A DNA stretch of 64,000 nucleotides from Dyella sp. RRB7 (GTDB lineage Bacteria; Pseudomonadota; Gammaproteobacteria; Xanthomonadales; Rhodanobacteraceae): NCBI RefSeq assembly GCF_022761115.1, contig NZ_JAKWJS010000001.1, positions 558,001-622,000 of the forward strand, read 5' to 3'. Below the pieces are notes generated by a model, which did not search any database, was not told where the DNA came from, and was given only the letters and a program-made list of their open reading frames with translations. Of this stretch, positions 29,514 to 40,728 are shown in pieces (position 1 is the stretch's first letter; every line of letters begins with the position of its first letter). Both the position numbers and the translations under genes were made by a program.

Positions 29514-30949
29514 TTGTGGGTCCTCAAATTGCCGGCGTTCGCCAGCTCCACCGCCGCCGCGCCGATATCGCCGGCGCCGAGCAGCAGCAACAGGTCGCCG
29601 TCGCGCAACAGCGCGGGCAGGGTGTCCTTCAGTTCACGTGGATGCTCGATCAGCACCGGATCGACCTTGCCGCGCGCGCGCACCGCACGCGCCAGCGCAC
29701 GGCCGTCCGCGCCGGCGATCGGCGCCTCGCCGGCCGGATAGACGTCCGTCAGCACCAGCACGTCGGCCTCGGCCAGCACGTTGGCGAAGTCGTCCAGCAG
29801 GTCGCGGGTGCGGCTGTAGCGATGCGGCTGGAAGCCGACCACCAGGCGGCGATCCGGCCAGCCACCACGGGCGGCGGCAAATACGGCGGCAAGCTCGCGC
29901 GGGTGATGGCCGTAATCGTCGACCAGCAACGCGGTGCCTTTATCCAGCGCAATCTCGCCGCGACGATGGAAGCGGCGGCCCACGCCCTGGAAGCTCTGCA
30001 GCGCATGCGCGATGGCCTCGGCTTCCACGCCCAGCTGCCAGCCGATGGTGGCGGCGGCCAGCGCGTTGAGCACGTTGTGGCGGCCCGGCAGGTTGAGCTT
30101 GACGTGCAACGCCTCGTTGCGGCCCGGCAGCCACAGGTCGAAATGCATTTCGAAGCCGTGCTGCGAGAGATGACTCGCGCGCACGTCGGCATCCTGGGTG
30201 TCGATGCCGTAGGTCATCACGCGACGCGTGGTGGACTTGGCCAGCTCGGCCACTTCCGGGTCGTCCACGCACAGCACGGCCAGGCCGTAGAACGGCAGGC
30301 GATGCAGGAAATCGCTGAACGCCTTCTTCACCAGGGCGAAGTCGCCGTTGTAGTTCTCCAGGTGATCCGCGTCGATATTGGTGACGGCGGCGATCACCGG
30401 CGACAGCATCAGGAACGAACCGTCGGATTCGTCCGCCTCGGCCACGATGTACTGGCCGGTGCCCAGCCGCGCGTTGGCGCCGGCGGCGTTGAGCTGGCCA
30501 CCGATCACGAAGGTCGGGTCGTAGTTGGCCTCGGCCAGCACGCTGGCGGCGAGGCTGGTGGTGGTGGTCTTGCCGTGCGTGCCGGCAATGGCGATGCCGC
30601 GACGGAAGCGCATCAGTTCGCCCAGCATCTCGGCGCGCGGCACTACCGGGATGCGTGCGGCGCGTGCGGCGACCAGCTCCGGATTGTCGGCATGGATCGC
30701 GCTGGAGGTCACCACGACGTCGGCGTCACCGATGTGCTCGGCGGCGTGGCCGACATGCACTTCGATACCCAGCCCCGCCAAGCGCTGCGCGGTGGGCGAG
30801 TTGGAACGATCGGAACCGGACACGGCATAGCCGAGGTTGTGCAGCACTTCGGCGATGCCGCTCATGCCGACGCCGCCGATGCCGATGAAGTGCACGCGGC
30901 GGAAGGTGGTCATCAAGTCTTCGTGGGCAAGCAGGCGACGCGGCGTCAT
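29510..30949 (-). CDS. murC: UDP-N-acetylmuramate-L-alanine ligase
   Basis: 479 aa Mur ligase adding L-Ala to UDP-MurNAc. [18 protein letters not shown] (UDP-binding), [16 protein letters not shown] (ATP P-loop), ADESDGSFL, and [13 protein letters not shown]. The ATG at 30949 overlaps the murG stop (ATGA) and adds 12 residues before an internal ATG ([11 protein letters not shown]), which is an alternative start matching the family length better. Confidence 0.97.
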   Translation of the reverse strand: MTPRRLLAHEDLMTTFRRVHFIGIGGVGMSGIAEVLHNLGYAVSGSDRSNSPTAQRLAGLGIEVHVGHAAEHIGDADVVVTSSAIHADNPELVAARAARIPVVPRAEMLGELMRFRRGIAIAGTHGKTTTTSLAASVLAEANYDPTFVIGGQLNAAGANARLGTGQYIVAEADESDGSFLMLSPVIAAVTNIDADHLENYNGDFALVKKAFSDFLHRLPFYGLAVLCVDDPEVAELAKSTTRRVMTYGIDTQDADVRASHLSQHGFEMHFDLWLPGRNEALHVKLNLPGRHNVLNALAAATIGWQLGVEAEAIAHALQSFQGVGRRFHRRGEIALDKGTALLVDDYGHHPRELAAVFAAARGGWPDRRLVVGFQPHRYSRTRDLLDDFANVLAEADVLVLTDVYPAGEAPIAGADGRALARAVRARGKVDPVLIEHPRELKDTLPALLRDGDLLLLLGAGDIGAAAVELANAGNLRTHK

Positions 30950-32013
30950 GCGGCTACCTCCACGCAGGCGCGGGCAATCACGGCAGCCGCGTCGGGCTTG
31001 GCCAGCGTGCGCGCGGCTTCGGCCATCGCGATCAGGCGGCCACGGTTTTCGAGCAGCGTTTCCAGTCGCTGCGCCAACTGCTGTACGTCCAGATCTTTCT
31101 CCTGCATCAACTCGGCCGCACCCGCCGCGACCAACGCCTCGGCGTTGCGGGTCTGGTGGTCATCCACCGCATAAGGGAACGGCACCAGCACGGCGCCAAG
31201 GCCCGCTGCCGTAAGCTCGGCCAGGGTGAGCGCACCGGCGCGACACACCGCCAGGTCGGCCCACGCATAGGTGCCGGCCATGTCTTCGATAAACGGCACG
31301 ATCTGCGCTTCGACGCCGGCCTTCGCATAGGCCGCGCGCGCTTCGTCGATGCCGCGGTTGCCGCACTGGTGCAGCACCACCGGCCGCTGCTCCGGCGACA
31401 ACAACGCCAGCGCCTGCGGCAGCGCGAGGTTCAGCGCACGTGCGCCCAGGCTGCCGCCCAGCACCAGCAAGTGCGGACGGCCATCGCGGTTCGCCATGCG
31501 TTCGCGCGGTGCGGGCAGCGAGGCAATGGCATCGCGCACCGGATTGCCCACCCACTCGGCGCCCGGCAGCGCATCGCTGAAACCCGCCAGCACGCGCTGG
31601 GCGAAGCCGGCCAACTGGCGATTGGTGAAACCCGCCACGCGGTTCTGCTCGTGCACCAGCAATGGGCGCCGCATCATGCGCGCGGCCACGCCGCCCGGGC
31701 CCGCCACATAGCCGCCCATCGACAGCACGCTGCGCGGCTTGACCCGGCGCAGCGCAGACAGCGAGGCGAGCAGCGCACGGGCCAGCATCAGCGGCGCCAG
31801 CAGGCGCGTCTTGAGGCCTTTGCCGCGCAAGCCACCCACCGGCACGGTGATCAGCTCGATGCCATGCGCCGGCACCACTTTCGTTTCCATGCCGCCTTCC
31901 GCGCCCAGCCATACCACCGGCACGCCCTGCGCGCGCAGCGCCTCGGCCACGGCCAGGCCGGGGAAGATGTGGCCGCCGGTGCCGCCGGCCATGATCAGCA
32001 CGGGTGCGCTCAT
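30946..32013 (-). CDS. murG: UDP-GlcNAc transferase forming lipid II
   Basis: 355 aa GT28 glycosyltransferase on the inner membrane face that converts lipid I to lipid II. Glycine-rich loops [19 protein letters not shown] and [12 protein letters not shown]; the UDP-GlcNAc site includes [15 protein letters not shown]. Start ATG 32013 overlaps the ftsW stop (ATGA). Confidence 0.97.
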   Translation of the reverse strand: MSAPVLIMAGGTGGHIFPGLAVAEALRAQGVPVVWLGAEGGMETKVVPAHGIELITVPVGGLRGKGLKTRLLAPLMLARALLASLSALRRVKPRSVLSMGGYVAGPGGVAARMMRRPLLVHEQNRVAGFTNRQLAGFAQRVLAGFSDALPGAEWVGNPVRDAIASLPAPRERMANRDGRPHLLVLGGSLGARALNLALPQALALLSPEQRPVVLHQCGNRGIDEARAAYAKAGVEAQIVPFIEDMAGTYAWADLAVCRAGALTLAELTAAGLGAVLVPFPYAVDDHQTRNAEALVAAGAAELMQEKDLDVQQLAQRLETLLENRGRLIAMAEAARTLAKPDAAAVIARACVEVAA

Positions 32014-33251
32014 GCGGTCACCGCCTCGCGCGCGGGCGCGGCAGCGACGGCGGTGTTGGCGTCGGGCACGGCGTTGGCCGGCAGGCGTGCCGCCATCTGG
32101 CGCGCATCGATGGCGCGGTTGATCTCGTAGGTGGTGCGCAACAGCACGCCGGCCATCGCGCAAGTGAGCACGATGGACGAACCGCCGTAGCTGATCAGCG
32201 GCAGGGTCAGGCCCTTGGTCGGCAGCGCGCCCAGGTTCACGCCGATCGACACCATGGTCTGCGCCGCCAGCATCAGCGAGATGCCGGACGCCACGAAGCC
32301 GGCGAAACGCTGGCCCATCTCCATGCCCTTGAGGCCCATGTAAAGGCCGCGCCCCACCGCCAGCCCGAACAGGCCCATCACCAGCAGGATGCCGGCGAGC
32401 CCCAGTTCCTCGGAGATCACCGCGAAGATGAAGTCGGTGTGCGCTTCGGGCAGGTACGACAGCTTGAGCACGCTCGAACCCAGGCCCACGCCGGTCCATT
32501 CGCCACGACCGATCGCCATCAGCGACTGGGTGAGCTGGAAGCCGTCATTGAACGGATCGGCCCACGGATCGATGAACGAGGTAAGGCGGCGCATGCGATA
32601 CGGCTCGAACTTGGCCACGAACCACAGCAGCGCCACCACCGGCAAGCCCATGCCGCCGAGGTACACCGGCTTGGCGCCGCCCAGCCAGATCATGCCGATG
32701 GTCACCGCGATCATCAGCGTGGCCGAACCGAAGTCCGGCTGCGCCAGCAGCAGCAGCACGAACAGGCCGGCCACCACGATCGGCTTGAACAGGCCCCAGA
32801 AACTGGTTTCCACGCTCTCGCGATGGCGCACCAGGTAGCTCGCCGTATACACCACCAGAATCAGCTTCACCGCCTCGACCGGCTGGAAGCTGGTGATCAG
32901 GAAGTTGAGCCAGCGCCGCGCACCGTTGATGCGCATGCCGATGCCGGGCACGAACACCAGCAACAGCAGCACGACGGCGCCGGCCAGCAGCAGGTACGCG
33001 TTCTTTTCCAGCAGCTTCAGCTCGGTGCGCATGGCGATGCCCGCCAGCACCATGCCGATGCTGAGGAACAGCAGATGGCGCTTGAGGAAATAGAACGCGC
33101 CGATGTGCTGGCTCTCGGCCACCGCGATCGAACTGGATGCCACCATCACGACGCCAATGGAGGCCAGGCCGACGAGCGCGACCAGCAGCGGCAGGTCGAA
33201 ACTGCCGCGGGGTCCCTGTCGTCGCTTGGCCTGGGTGGCATCGAAGATCAT
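32010..33251 (-). CDS. ftsW: Peptidoglycan glycosyltransferase FtsW
   Basis: 413 aa SEDS polymerase with about ten transmembrane helices, working with FtsI at the septum. SEDS motifs: NGARRWLNF, the catalytic-loop region [37 protein letters not shown] and [16 protein letters not shown]. Start [11 protein letters not shown] at 33251, 2 bp after the mraY stop; murD, present here in E. coli, is missing. The C-terminus extends about 25 Ala-rich residues past the last helix. Confidence 0.96.
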   Translation of the reverse strand: MIFDATQAKRRQGPRGSFDLPLLVALVGLASIGVVMVASSSIAVAESQHIGAFYFLKRHLLFLSIGMVLAGIAMRTELKLLEKNAYLLLAGAVVLLLLVFVPGIGMRINGARRWLNFLITSFQPVEAVKLILVVYTASYLVRHRESVETSFWGLFKPIVVAGLFVLLLLAQPDFGSATLMIAVTIGMIWLGGAKPVYLGGMGLPVVALLWFVAKFEPYRMRRLTSFIDPWADPFNDGFQLTQSLMAIGRGEWTGVGLGSSVLKLSYLPEAHTDFIFAVISEELGLAGILLVMGLFGLAVGRGLYMGLKGMEMGQRFAGFVASGISLMLAAQTMVSIGVNLGALPTKGLTLPLISYGGSSIVLTCAMAGVLLRTTYEINRAIDARQMAARLPANAVPDANTAVAAAPAREAVTA

Positions 33252-33253
33252 GC

Positions 33254-34354
33254 TCAGCGCACCTTCAAGGTGGCAAGGCCAATGAGCACCAGCACCACGC
33301 TGATGATCCAGAAGCGCACGATCACGCGCGGCTCGGGCCAACCCTTGAGCTCGAAGTGATGGTGGATCGGCGCCATGCGGAACACGCGCTTGCCGGTCAT
33401 CTTGAAGCTGGCCACCTGGATCATCACCGAGGCGGTTTCCATCACGAACACGCCGCCCATCACCAGCAGCACGATCTCCTGGCGCACGATCACCGCGATC
33501 GCGGCCAGCGCCGCGCCGATGGCCAGCGCGCCCACGTCACCCATGAACACCTGCGCGGGATAGGTGTTGAACCACAGGAAACCCAGGCCCGCGCCGGACA
33601 GCGCGCCGCAGAAGATGGCCAGCTCACCGGCGCCCGGAATCGAGGGGATACCCAGGTATTCGGAAAACACCTTGTTGCCGGCCAGGTAGGCGAACACGCC
33701 CAGCGCGCCCGACACCAGCACGGTCGGCATGATGGCGAGGCCATCCAGGCCGTCCGTGAGGTTCACCGCATTGGAGAAGCCCACGATCATGAAGTAGGCG
33801 ACCACGATGAACATCACGCCCAGCGGCAACGCCACCTGCTTGAACAGCGGCACGTACAGCGCCGTCTCGGCCACCGGCAACGCACCGTTCGCCTGCGGCG
33901 CGGTGTAGTAGAGGAACAGCGCGGCAGCCAGGCCGAACACCGACTGCCAGAAATACTTCCAGCGCGAGGCCAGGCCGCGGCTGTCCTTCAGCACCAGCTT
34001 CTTGTAGTCGTCGTAGAAGCCGATCACACCGAAGGCCAGCAGCACCGCCAGCACCAGCCATACGTAGCGGTTGTGCAGGTCGGTCCACAGCAAGGTGGAG
34101 ATGGCCACCGCCAGCAGGATCATCACGCCGCCCATGGTCGGCGTGCCGGCCTTGGACAGATGCGTCTGCGGGCCGTCCTTGCGCACCACCTGGCCGGCCT
34201 TCAGGTCGGCCAGCTTGCGGATCAGGCCCGGACCAAACAGCAGCGACATGGACAACGCGGTGAGCGCGGCCATGATCGTGCGGAACGTGATGTACTGGAA
34301 CAGGTGCAGGGCGGTGAAGTGCCGTGCCATCCAGTCTGCGAGTTCAAGCAGCAT
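33254..34354 (-). CDS. mraY: Phospho-MurNAc-pentapeptide transferase
   Basis: 366 aa polytopic enzyme making lipid I from UDP-MurNAc-pentapeptide and undecaprenyl phosphate. Motifs: [15 protein letters not shown] (aspartate pair), [13 protein letters not shown] and the HHH motif [13 protein letters not shown]. It starts 11 nt inside the end of murF. Confidence 0.98.
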   Translation of the reverse strand: MLLELADWMARHFTALHLFQYITFRTIMAALTALSMSLLFGPGLIRKLADLKAGQVVRKDGPQTHLSKAGTPTMGGVMILLAVAISTLLWTDLHNRYVWLVLAVLLAFGVIGFYDDYKKLVLKDSRGLASRWKYFWQSVFGLAAALFLYYTAPQANGALPVAETALYVPLFKQVALPLGVMFIVVAYFMIVGFSNAVNLTDGLDGLAIMPTVLVSGALGVFAYLAGNKVFSEYLGIPSIPGAGELAIFCGALSGAGLGFLWFNTYPAQVFMGDVGALAIGAALAAIAVIVRQEIVLLVMGGVFVMETASVMIQVASFKMTGKRVFRMAPIHHHFELKGWPEPRVIVRFWIISVVLVLIGLATLKVR

Positions 34355-35714
34355 CGGATGCGCCCTCCCCTTTTCCCTTGTTGTCGCGAAGCGCGGCGAC
34401 TACCTGGTCCATGCCCGACGAACGCGAGCCCTTGACCAGGCAGGTGACGCCGCCGTGCAGGTGTTGTTTCAGTGCGGCGGTCAGCGCCGCCTTGTCGGCG
34501 AAGTGCTCGCCACGCTCGCCGAATGCCTTGACCGCTGCCGCACTCAACGGGCCGACGGCGAACAACCGGTCGATGCCACGCTGATGCGCGCGCTCGCCGA
34601 TGCCGGCATGCAGCGTCGCGGCGTTCTCGCCCAGTTCGGCCATGTCGCCCAGCACCAGCCAGCGTTCGCCCTCGGCCAGCGCCAGGGTATCGATGGCGGC
34701 GCCGACCGAACCCGGGTTGGCGTTGTAGCTGTCGTCGATCAGCGTCCAGCCACCGGGCATGCGCTCGAACTGCAAGCGGCCGGCCACGCCGGGCACCTGC
34801 TCCAGGCCTTCCACGATGGTGTCCAGCGGCACGTCGAGCGCCAGCGCGATCGCGGCGGCGGCCAGCGCATTGGCGATGTTGTGGCGACCCGCCAGCGGCA
34901 GCTGCACCTCGGCGTCGCCATGCGGCGTGCTCAGCACGAAGTGCGAACCGTCCACGCGCTGGTCGAGAATGTCCGCGCCGATATCGGCCTTGTGGTCCAG
35001 CCCGAAACGCAACTGGCGGCGCGAACCGGCCAGCCCCGCGAAGAAGCTGGCGAACGCGTCGTCCGCATTGATGATCGCCACGCCGTCGACCGGCAGTGCC
35101 TGGTACAGCGCGCCCTTGGTCTCGGCTACGCCTTCCACGCTGCCCATCCGCTCAAGATGCGCGGGCGCGATGGTGTTGACGAGGCCGATATCGGGCCGCG
35201 CGATGGCGGCGAGATAGGCGATGTCGCCCGGCTTGCCCGCGCCCATTTCCAGCACGGCGAACTGGGTGTCCGGCGGCATGGCCAGCAGGGTCAGCGGCAA
35301 GCCCAGCTCGTTGTTGTAGTTGCCGGCGTTGACGTGGGTACGGCCATGGCGCGACAGGATCGATGCGGTCAGCGTCTTCACCGTGGTCTTGCCGTTGGAG
35401 CCGGTGATGCCGATCACGCGCACATCGCTCTGCGCGCGCACCGCGCTGGCCAGGTCGCCCAAGGCGAGCGCGGTGTCGTTCACCAATACCTGCGGCAGGG
35501 CCGAATCCACCTTGCGCGTTACCAGCGCCGCCACGGCGCCACGCGCCATCGCCTCGCCAAGGAAATCGTGGCCGTCGACGCGCTCGCCCTTGATCGCGAC
35601 GAACAGGTCGCCCGGGCGCAGCTTGCGGGTATCGATGGCCACGCCGGTCACCTCCACATCGGCGCCCAGCAGCCGCCCCCGCGTCCACAAGGCAATGGCG
35701 CTCAAGCGCATCAT
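34344..35714 (-). CDS. murF: UDP-MurNAc-tripeptide-D-Ala-D-Ala ligase
   Basis: 456 aa; adds D-Ala-D-Ala to the tripeptide precursor. P-loop [16 protein letters not shown] near residue 100, [16 protein letters not shown], and [11 protein letters not shown] in the C-terminal domain. The end overlaps mraY by 11 nt and the start overlaps the murE stop by 4. Confidence 0.97.
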   Translation of the reverse strand: MMRLSAIALWTRGRLLGADVEVTGVAIDTRKLRPGDLFVAIKGERVDGHDFLGEAMARGAVAALVTRKVDSALPQVLVNDTALALGDLASAVRAQSDVRVIGITGSNGKTTVKTLTASILSRHGRTHVNAGNYNNELGLPLTLLAMPPDTQFAVLEMGAGKPGDIAYLAAIARPDIGLVNTIAPAHLERMGSVEGVAETKGALYQALPVDGVAIINADDAFASFFAGLAGSRRQLRFGLDHKADIGADILDQRVDGSHFVLSTPHGDAEVQLPLAGRHNIANALAAAAIALALDVPLDTIVEGLEQVPGVAGRLQFERMPGGWTLIDDSYNANPGSVGAAIDTLALAEGERWLVLGDMAELGENAATLHAGIGERAHQRGIDRLFAVGPLSAAAVKAFGERGEHFADKAALTAALKQHLHGGVTCLVKGSRSSGMDQVVAALRDNKGKGEGASDAA

Positions 35715-37183
35715 GCGCGTGCCTCCAAGGCTTTCCGCGCCACCGCCAGATCGTCGAAGGGACGTTTGCCGGTCGCGCCTTCCTGATACGTCTCGTGACC
35801 CTTGCCGGCAATCAGCACCACGTCGCCCGTGCTGGCCATGGCCAACGCGCGATGGATGGCCGCGGCACGATCACGCTCCACCGTCGCGCTGTCCGGCTGG
35901 CGGAGGCCCGCCACGATCTGCGCCACGATGAGGTCGCCGTCTTCGCCGCGCGGGTTGTCGTCGGTAATGATGATGGTGTCCGCCAGCCGCTCGGCGATCT
36001 CGCCCATCTGCGGGCGCTTGCCCGCATCGCGCTCGCCGCCGCAGCCGAACACGCAGATCAAGCGCCCTTCGCAATGCGCGCGCAGCGCGGTGAGCGCTTG
36101 CTCCAGTGCATCGGGCGTATGCGCGTAATCGACCACCACCAGCGGCAACGAGGCGATGCCGCCCAAGCGGTTCATGCGGCCATTGATCGGCGCCAGCGCT
36201 TCGACGGCGTCGACCACGCGCTCGAACGACTCGCCCAGCGCGCCAAGGCAGGCCACCACGGCCAGCAGGTTGGCCACGTTGAAGCGACCCAGCAGGCGGC
36301 TGCGGATGGCATGCGTGCCCCACGGCGTCTGCAGTTCGAAGGCCAGGCCCTGCGCCGAGGTGGCCACGGCGACAGCGCGGATGTCCGCAGCGGCATCGCC
36401 TTCCGCGCTCAGGCGCAGGGCCCGCACACCGGCCGGCAGACGAGCTGCAAGTGAATGGCCAAAGGCATCATCGACATTGATGGCGGCGGCCCGCAACGAC
36501 GGCCAGGTGAACAGCTTCGCCTTGGCTTCGCCGTAGGCTTCCATGCTGCCGTGGTAATCGAGATGGTCGCGCGTGAGGTTGGTGAACGCGGCGACTTCAA
36601 ACGCGACGGCGCCCACGCGGCCCTGTTCCAGCGCATGAGAGGACACCTCCATGGCCACGTGCGTCGCGCCCTGGTCGCGGAACGAGGCCAGCAGGCCCTG
36701 CACGTTGATGGCATCGGGCGTGGTGCGCTCGCCTTCACTGAGCTGGCCATGCAGGCCGGCGCCCAGCGTGCCGATGGTGGCGGCGCGATGGCCTAGATGC
36801 TCCAGTGCCTGCGCCAGCAGCTGCACGGTGGAGGTCTTGCCATTGGTGCCGGTCACGCCGATCACGTGCAGCGACTCGGAAGGCCGGTCGAAGAAGCGGG
36901 CGGCGATCTCACCGACCTTGCCGTGCAGGCCGTCCACCCACAGCACGGGCACGTCGAGGTCCGACACGTCCGCCGGCGGCGCTTCGGCCAGCACTACGCG
37001 TGCGCCACGCGCCACCGCGCCATGCGCAAATTTGATGCCGTGCTCCCGCGTGCCGCGCAAGGCGAAGAACGCATCGCCCGGACGCACCTGGCGCGAATCG
37101 AGCGTAAGCCCCGAAACGACGATATCGCCCACCCCCGGGGTGTCGGCGATGCCCTTGAGCAACTGGTCGAGGCGAGCGGTCAT
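35711..37183 (-). CDS. murE: UDP-MurNAc-L-Ala-D-Glu:meso-DAP ligase
   Basis: 490 aa Mur ligase. P-loop VIGVTGTNGKTSTVQLL; the DNPR motif (TDDNPRGED) marks meso-diaminopimelate rather than lysine specificity, as expected of a Gram-negative wall. Start overlaps ftsI stop (ATGA). It needs a dipeptide ending in D-Glu, which matters because murD is not in this cluster. Confidence 0.97.
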   Translation of the reverse strand: MTARLDQLLKGIADTPGVGDIVVSGLTLDSRQVRPGDAFFALRGTREHGIKFAHGAVARGARVVLAEAPPADVSDLDVPVLWVDGLHGKVGEIAARFFDRPSESLHVIGVTGTNGKTSTVQLLAQALEHLGHRAATIGTLGAGLHGQLSEGERTTPDAINVQGLLASFRDQGATHVAMEVSSHALEQGRVGAVAFEVAAFTNLTRDHLDYHGSMEAYGEAKAKLFTWPSLRAAAINVDDAFGHSLAARLPAGVRALRLSAEGDAAADIRAVAVATSAQGLAFELQTPWGTHAIRSRLLGRFNVANLLAVVACLGALGESFERVVDAVEALAPINGRMNRLGGIASLPLVVVDYAHTPDALEQALTALRAHCEGRLICVFGCGGERDAGKRPQMGEIAERLADTIIITDDNPRGEDGDLIVAQIVAGLRQPDSATVERDRAAAIHRALAMASTGDVVLIAGKGHETYQEGATGKRPFDDLAVARKALEARA

Positions 37184-38994
37184 TGGGGAGCCTCATCGAC
37201 CGGTGCGTCATCCACGGTTTCGACAGTCGGCGGCTTGTTTCCTGTCAGGCCGTTCTGTCCCTGCAAAGGCCCACCGACATACCAGCGCCCGATGTTGTCC
37301 GGCGGCACGTCCAACAGCCGCAGCGCGCCGTCCAGGACTTTGGAGAACACAGGACCGGAAACCAGCGCGCCGTAATAGCTGCCTTTTTTCGGGTTGTCGA
37401 CGATCACCACCGCCGCCAAACGCGGGTTGGATGCAGGTACGACGCCGGCAAAGGCGGAACTGTAGTTGCTGTTGGAATAGCCGCCGACTGTCGCCTTGTG
37501 CGCCGTTCCAGACTTGCCGGCCACGCCGTAGTTGGCAATCCATGCGTACGGTGCGCCTGTACCGCCCGGCTGCGTCACCGCCACCATCATCTGCACCAAC
37601 TCCTTGGCGATCTTGGGATCGATGATCTGCTTGGCCTCGTTGTCCGAGCCCATGACGAAGGTGGGCAGGTGCATCACGCCGTTGTCGGCGATGGTGGCGT
37701 AACCGTTCGCCAGTTGCAGTGGCGTCACGTTGAGGCCGTAGCCATAGGCCAGGATGGCCTTCTCCAGCATGCCCCAGCTCTTGCCTGGCTTGAGGTAACC
37801 GGAGGCCTCGCCCGGGAAGCCGCTATTGGTACTGTTGCCGAAACCGAAGGCTCGATAGGTGTCGTACATCAGGCCGGTATCCAGCGTCATGGACACCTTG
37901 GCGGCGCCGATGTTGCTGGACTTGGCAATGATGCCGGTGGGCGACAGCATGCCATTCGAGTGCGTATCGCGGATGTCTTTGCGGATATAGAAAAAGTGAC
38001 CGTTGCCGGTATCGACCAGCGGCCCCGTCGGCGTGTACTTGCCGCTGGACAACGCTGCAGCCATCAAGAACGGCTTGATGGTGGAACCCGGTTCCACCAC
38101 GTCGGTCATCGCGCGGTTACGGCGGCTGGACGGATTGCTGCCGCGCAAGGCATTGGGATTGTAGGTCGGCCAGTTCACCATGGCGAGGATTTCGCCATTG
38201 CGCACATCGATGATCACCATCGAACCGGAGTCGGCATCCGACTGCTCAATGGTGTTCTTCAGCTCGTTGTAGGCCAGGAACTGGATCCGCCGGTCGATAC
38301 TGAGCGTGATGTCGCGGCCCGGTTGCGGCGCGCGCACCAGATCCAAGTCTTCCACCACGTGGCCCATGCGGTCGCGGATCACCCGCTTGGCGCCCGGCTT
38401 GCCAGCCAGCCAGTCGTCGAAGGCCAGCTCCAGGCCTTCCTGGCCGTGGTCGTCGATATTGGTGAAACCCAGCACGTGGGCCATCACCGGGCCGGACGGA
38501 TAGAAGCGGCGAAATTCGCGCTGGCCGTTGACGCCGGGCACCGCAAGGTCGAGCACCACCTGGGCCGCGTCCGGCGACATCTGGCGGCGTAAGTAGACGA
38601 ACTCGCGCTCCGAACGCTGCGCCAGGTACTGCTTGAGCGCATCCGCGTCCATACCGATGGCCTTGGCCAGCGCGGGCAGCCTGTCTTCGTTATCCAGCAC
38701 CTCGGCCGGGTTGGCCCAGATCGAGACTACGGGCGTGGATACCGCCAGCGGCTCGCCATTGCGATCGAAGATGGTGCCGCGGGATACCGCGATCGGCACT
38801 TCGCGCAGGATGCGAGCGTCGGCTTGGTTCTGATAGAAGCCCTTGCGCACGACTTGCATGTCGAATGCACGCGCCACCAGGCCCAGCGACGCCAACGTCA
38901 GCACGCCGGCCACCACCATCACGCGGCGGCGGATGCTGGGGGCCGCCTGGCGGCGACGGGTGGGCGAAGAGGTCGTGCGCAGGCGCGGCTTCAT
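37180..38994 (-). CDS. ftsI: Septal peptidoglycan transpeptidase FtsI (PBP3)
   Basis: 604 aa class B PBP. Cytosolic basic tail, membrane helix (about 24-44), pedestal domain, then transpeptidase with SxxK in EPGSTIKPFLMA, SxN in KSSNIGAAK and KSGT in GKSGTAHKAT. The C-terminal tail is Asp/Glu/Pro-rich (DDAPVDEAPQ). Works with FtsW. Start overlaps the ftsL stop (ATGA). Confidence 0.97.
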   Translation of the reverse strand: MKPRLRTTSSPTRRRQAAPSIRRRVMVVAGVLTLASLGLVARAFDMQVVRKGFYQNQADARILREVPIAVSRGTIFDRNGEPLAVSTPVVSIWANPAEVLDNEDRLPALAKAIGMDADALKQYLAQRSEREFVYLRRQMSPDAAQVVLDLAVPGVNGQREFRRFYPSGPVMAHVLGFTNIDDHGQEGLELAFDDWLAGKPGAKRVIRDRMGHVVEDLDLVRAPQPGRDITLSIDRRIQFLAYNELKNTIEQSDADSGSMVIIDVRNGEILAMVNWPTYNPNALRGSNPSSRRNRAMTDVVEPGSTIKPFLMAAALSSGKYTPTGPLVDTGNGHFFYIRKDIRDTHSNGMLSPTGIIAKSSNIGAAKVSMTLDTGLMYDTYRAFGFGNSTNSGFPGEASGYLKPGKSWGMLEKAILAYGYGLNVTPLQLANGYATIADNGVMHLPTFVMGSDNEAKQIIDPKIAKELVQMMVAVTQPGGTGAPYAWIANYGVAGKSGTAHKATVGGYSNSNYSSAFAGVVPASNPRLAAVVIVDNPKKGSYYGALVSGPVFSKVLDGALRLLDVPPDNIGRWYVGGPLQGQNGLTGNKPPTVETVDDAPVDEAPQ

Positions 38995-39263
38995 CGACGC
39001 ACCAGCTGGATGTCTTGCGGCTTGGGATTGACCATGCCCAGTTGCTGGCGTGCTTCGTTGTCCACGCGACGCGGCTCGGCCCAGGTGGCCTGTTCCAATT
39101 CCAGCTTGCCGTACTCGATGTTGAGGTCGTCGCGCAGGTTCTGCAGGCGGGTCAGCTCGACGAACAACACGCGGCTCTCATGGCGCGTCCACACCACGGC
39201 AATGGCGCTGGATAGCGTCGCCGCGAGCAGGATGAGCATGAAGATGCCGCCGATGGCCTTCAT
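38991..39263 (-). CDS. ftsL: Cell division protein FtsL
   Basis: 90 aa bitopic protein starting [19 protein letters not shown]; one helix (about 5-26), then a leucine-rich coiled coil ([20 protein letters not shown]) and a C-terminal region ending DIQLVRR. Partners with FtsB and FtsQ. The longer frame upstream reads antisense-type sequence through rsmH and is rejected; ATG 39263 overlaps the rsmH stop by 4 nt. Confidence 0.93.
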   Translation of the reverse strand: MKAIGGIFMLILLAATLSSAIAVVWTRHESRVLFVELTRLQNLRDDLNIEYGKLELEQATWAEPRRVDNEARQQLGMVNPKPQDIQLVRR

Positions 39264-40183
39264 CCGAGCTTCTCCGCCACGCGCAGCACCGCGGAACGGG
39301 CGCGCGGATTGACGGCCAGCTCGGCGTCCGAGGGAAACCGGGCCTTGCCCACCGCGACCAAACGCGCCGGCGCGGCCTCGACCGGCGGACCACGACGGCT
39401 GCCCTGCACGCGACCGGAGTGGTCGCGGATGAACAATTTCACCGCGCGGTCTTCCAGCGAGTGGAAGCTGATGACCGACAGGCGCCCGCCCACCTTGAGC
39501 AGCGACAAGGCGGCATCGAGACCCTGCTGCAGGGCATCGAGCTCGCCATTCACGCGGATGCGCAACGCCTGGAAACTGCGCGTGGCCGGATGCTTGCCCG
39601 GCTCGCGACGCCCCACCACGCGCTCGATCAGCGCGGCCAGCTGGCCGGTACGGGTGATCGGGGTTTCGGCACGGTCCTCCACGATGGCGCGGGCGATCTT
39701 GCGGCTGAAGCGCTCCTCGCCGTAGATCCACAGCACATCGGCGATCTCGCGCTCGCTGGCATGGGCCAGGAAATCGGCGGCGCTCTCGCCCTGGGTGGTG
39801 TCCATGCGCATGTCCAGCGGCGCATCGGCCATGAAACTGAAGCCGCGCGCGGCTTCGTCCAACTGCGGCGAGGACACGCCCAGGTCCAGCAGGATGCCAT
39901 CCAGGCCACCGGCGGTTTCGTTCCACTCGGCCATGCTGGAGAAATTGGCGTGACGGATCGACACGCGTGGATCGCTGGCAAATTCGGCCTGCGCCGTCGC
40001 AATGGCTTGCGGGTCGCGGTCCATCAGCAGCAGGCGGCCATCGGGACCCAGGCGCGACAGCACGGCGCGGGCGTGACCGCCGCGTCCAAAGGTGCCATCG
40101 AGATAACGCCCGCCTGCCTGCACGGCGAGTCCCTCCACTGCTTCACCCAGCATCACCGGGATGTGCCGCAACTGCTCGGCCAT
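39260..40183 (-). CDS. rsmH: 16S rRNA (C1402-N4) methyltransferase
   Basis: 307 aa (MraW). N-terminal [17 protein letters not shown] motif [32 protein letters not shown], and [13 protein letters not shown]. Modifies the same nucleotide as RsmI, whose gene lies 2 kb away, so both C1402 methylations are encoded here. The start at 40183 has GGGAG 8 nt upstream. Confidence 0.97.
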   Translation of the reverse strand: MAEQLRHIPVMLGEAVEGLAVQAGGRYLDGTFGRGGHARAVLSRLGPDGRLLLMDRDPQAIATAQAEFASDPRVSIRHANFSSMAEWNETAGGLDGILLDLGVSSPQLDEAARGFSFMADAPLDMRMDTTQGESAADFLAHASEREIADVLWIYGEERFSRKIARAIVEDRAETPITRTGQLAALIERVVGRREPGKHPATRSFQALRIRVNGELDALQQGLDAALSLLKVGGRLSVISFHSLEDRAVKLFIRDHSGRVQGSRRGPPVEAAPARLVAVGKARFPSDAELAVNPRARSAVLRVAEKLG

Positions 40184-40236
40184 GCCGCACTCCCGCTCCC
40201 GTCCCGTTAACTCCGCCGCGCCGCCACCGTTGCCGG

Positions 40237-40683
40237 TTACAGGCGCAGCTCCGCCATCTCGTTGGTGATCTCGTCTTCGCCGATGGTCTGGCGGATCTTG
40301 GCCAGGTGGGCCTGCTCGCTCCAAAGCTCGAACTTGTTGCCCATGCCCAGCAAAACCGCCTTCTTCTCGATACCCGTGGTGGCGCGCTGGCTGGCCGGCA
40401 GCAGGATGCGCGCGGCACTGTCCGGCTCGACCTCGGCCGCGGCGCCCACCAGCTTCATCTGCATGTCGCGATGCGCCGCCTTGACCTTGGGAAGTGCGTT
40501 GACCTGGTCGCGCACCTGTTCCCACTCCGCATGCGGGAACAGCCACAGGCAGCCCGACTCGAAGGGGTTGTAGGTGATCACCAGACGATTGGCGCAGGCC
40601 TCCGCCACCAGCTCCCGATACGCGGTCGGGATGGCCAGCCTGCCTTTGTCGTCAACGGTGATGGCGGTTTCGCCCTGGAACAC
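40237..40683 (-). CDS. mraZ: Transcriptional regulator MraZ
   Basis: 148 aa, first gene of dcw. Two AbrB-like half-domains: the first carries the canonical [13 protein letters not shown] (residues about 11-23), the second the diverged [14 protein letters not shown], lacking the usual glycine before Arg. In E. coli MraZ represses the dcw promoter by binding TGGG repeats; matching repeats lie directly upstream of this GTG start (40683). It probably autoregulates the cluster. Confidence 0.95.
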   Translation of the reverse strand: MFQGETAITVDDKGRLAIPTAYRELVAEACANRLVITYNPFESGCLWLFPHAEWEQVRDQVNALPKVKAAHRDMQMKLVGAAAEVEPDSAARILLPASQRATTGIEKKAVLLGMGNKFELWSEQAHLAKIRQTIGEDEITNEMAELRL

Positions 40684-40693
40684 GGCCGATGGA

Positions 40694-40728
40694 CTCCACG
40701 AATTCCCACGATTTCACACAGGAACCCA
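40694..40728 (-). promoter_or_regulatory. MraZ operator: TGGG repeats on a 10-bp grid
   Basis: On the minus strand TGGGT (40724-40728), TGGGA (40704-40708) and TGGAG (40694-40698) start 20 and 10 bp apart, i.e. on one helical face with one register skipped. E. coli MraZ binds repeats of TGGGN separated by 5 bp. The site runs from the -10 towards the mraZ start, a position suited to repression. Confidence 0.75.
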
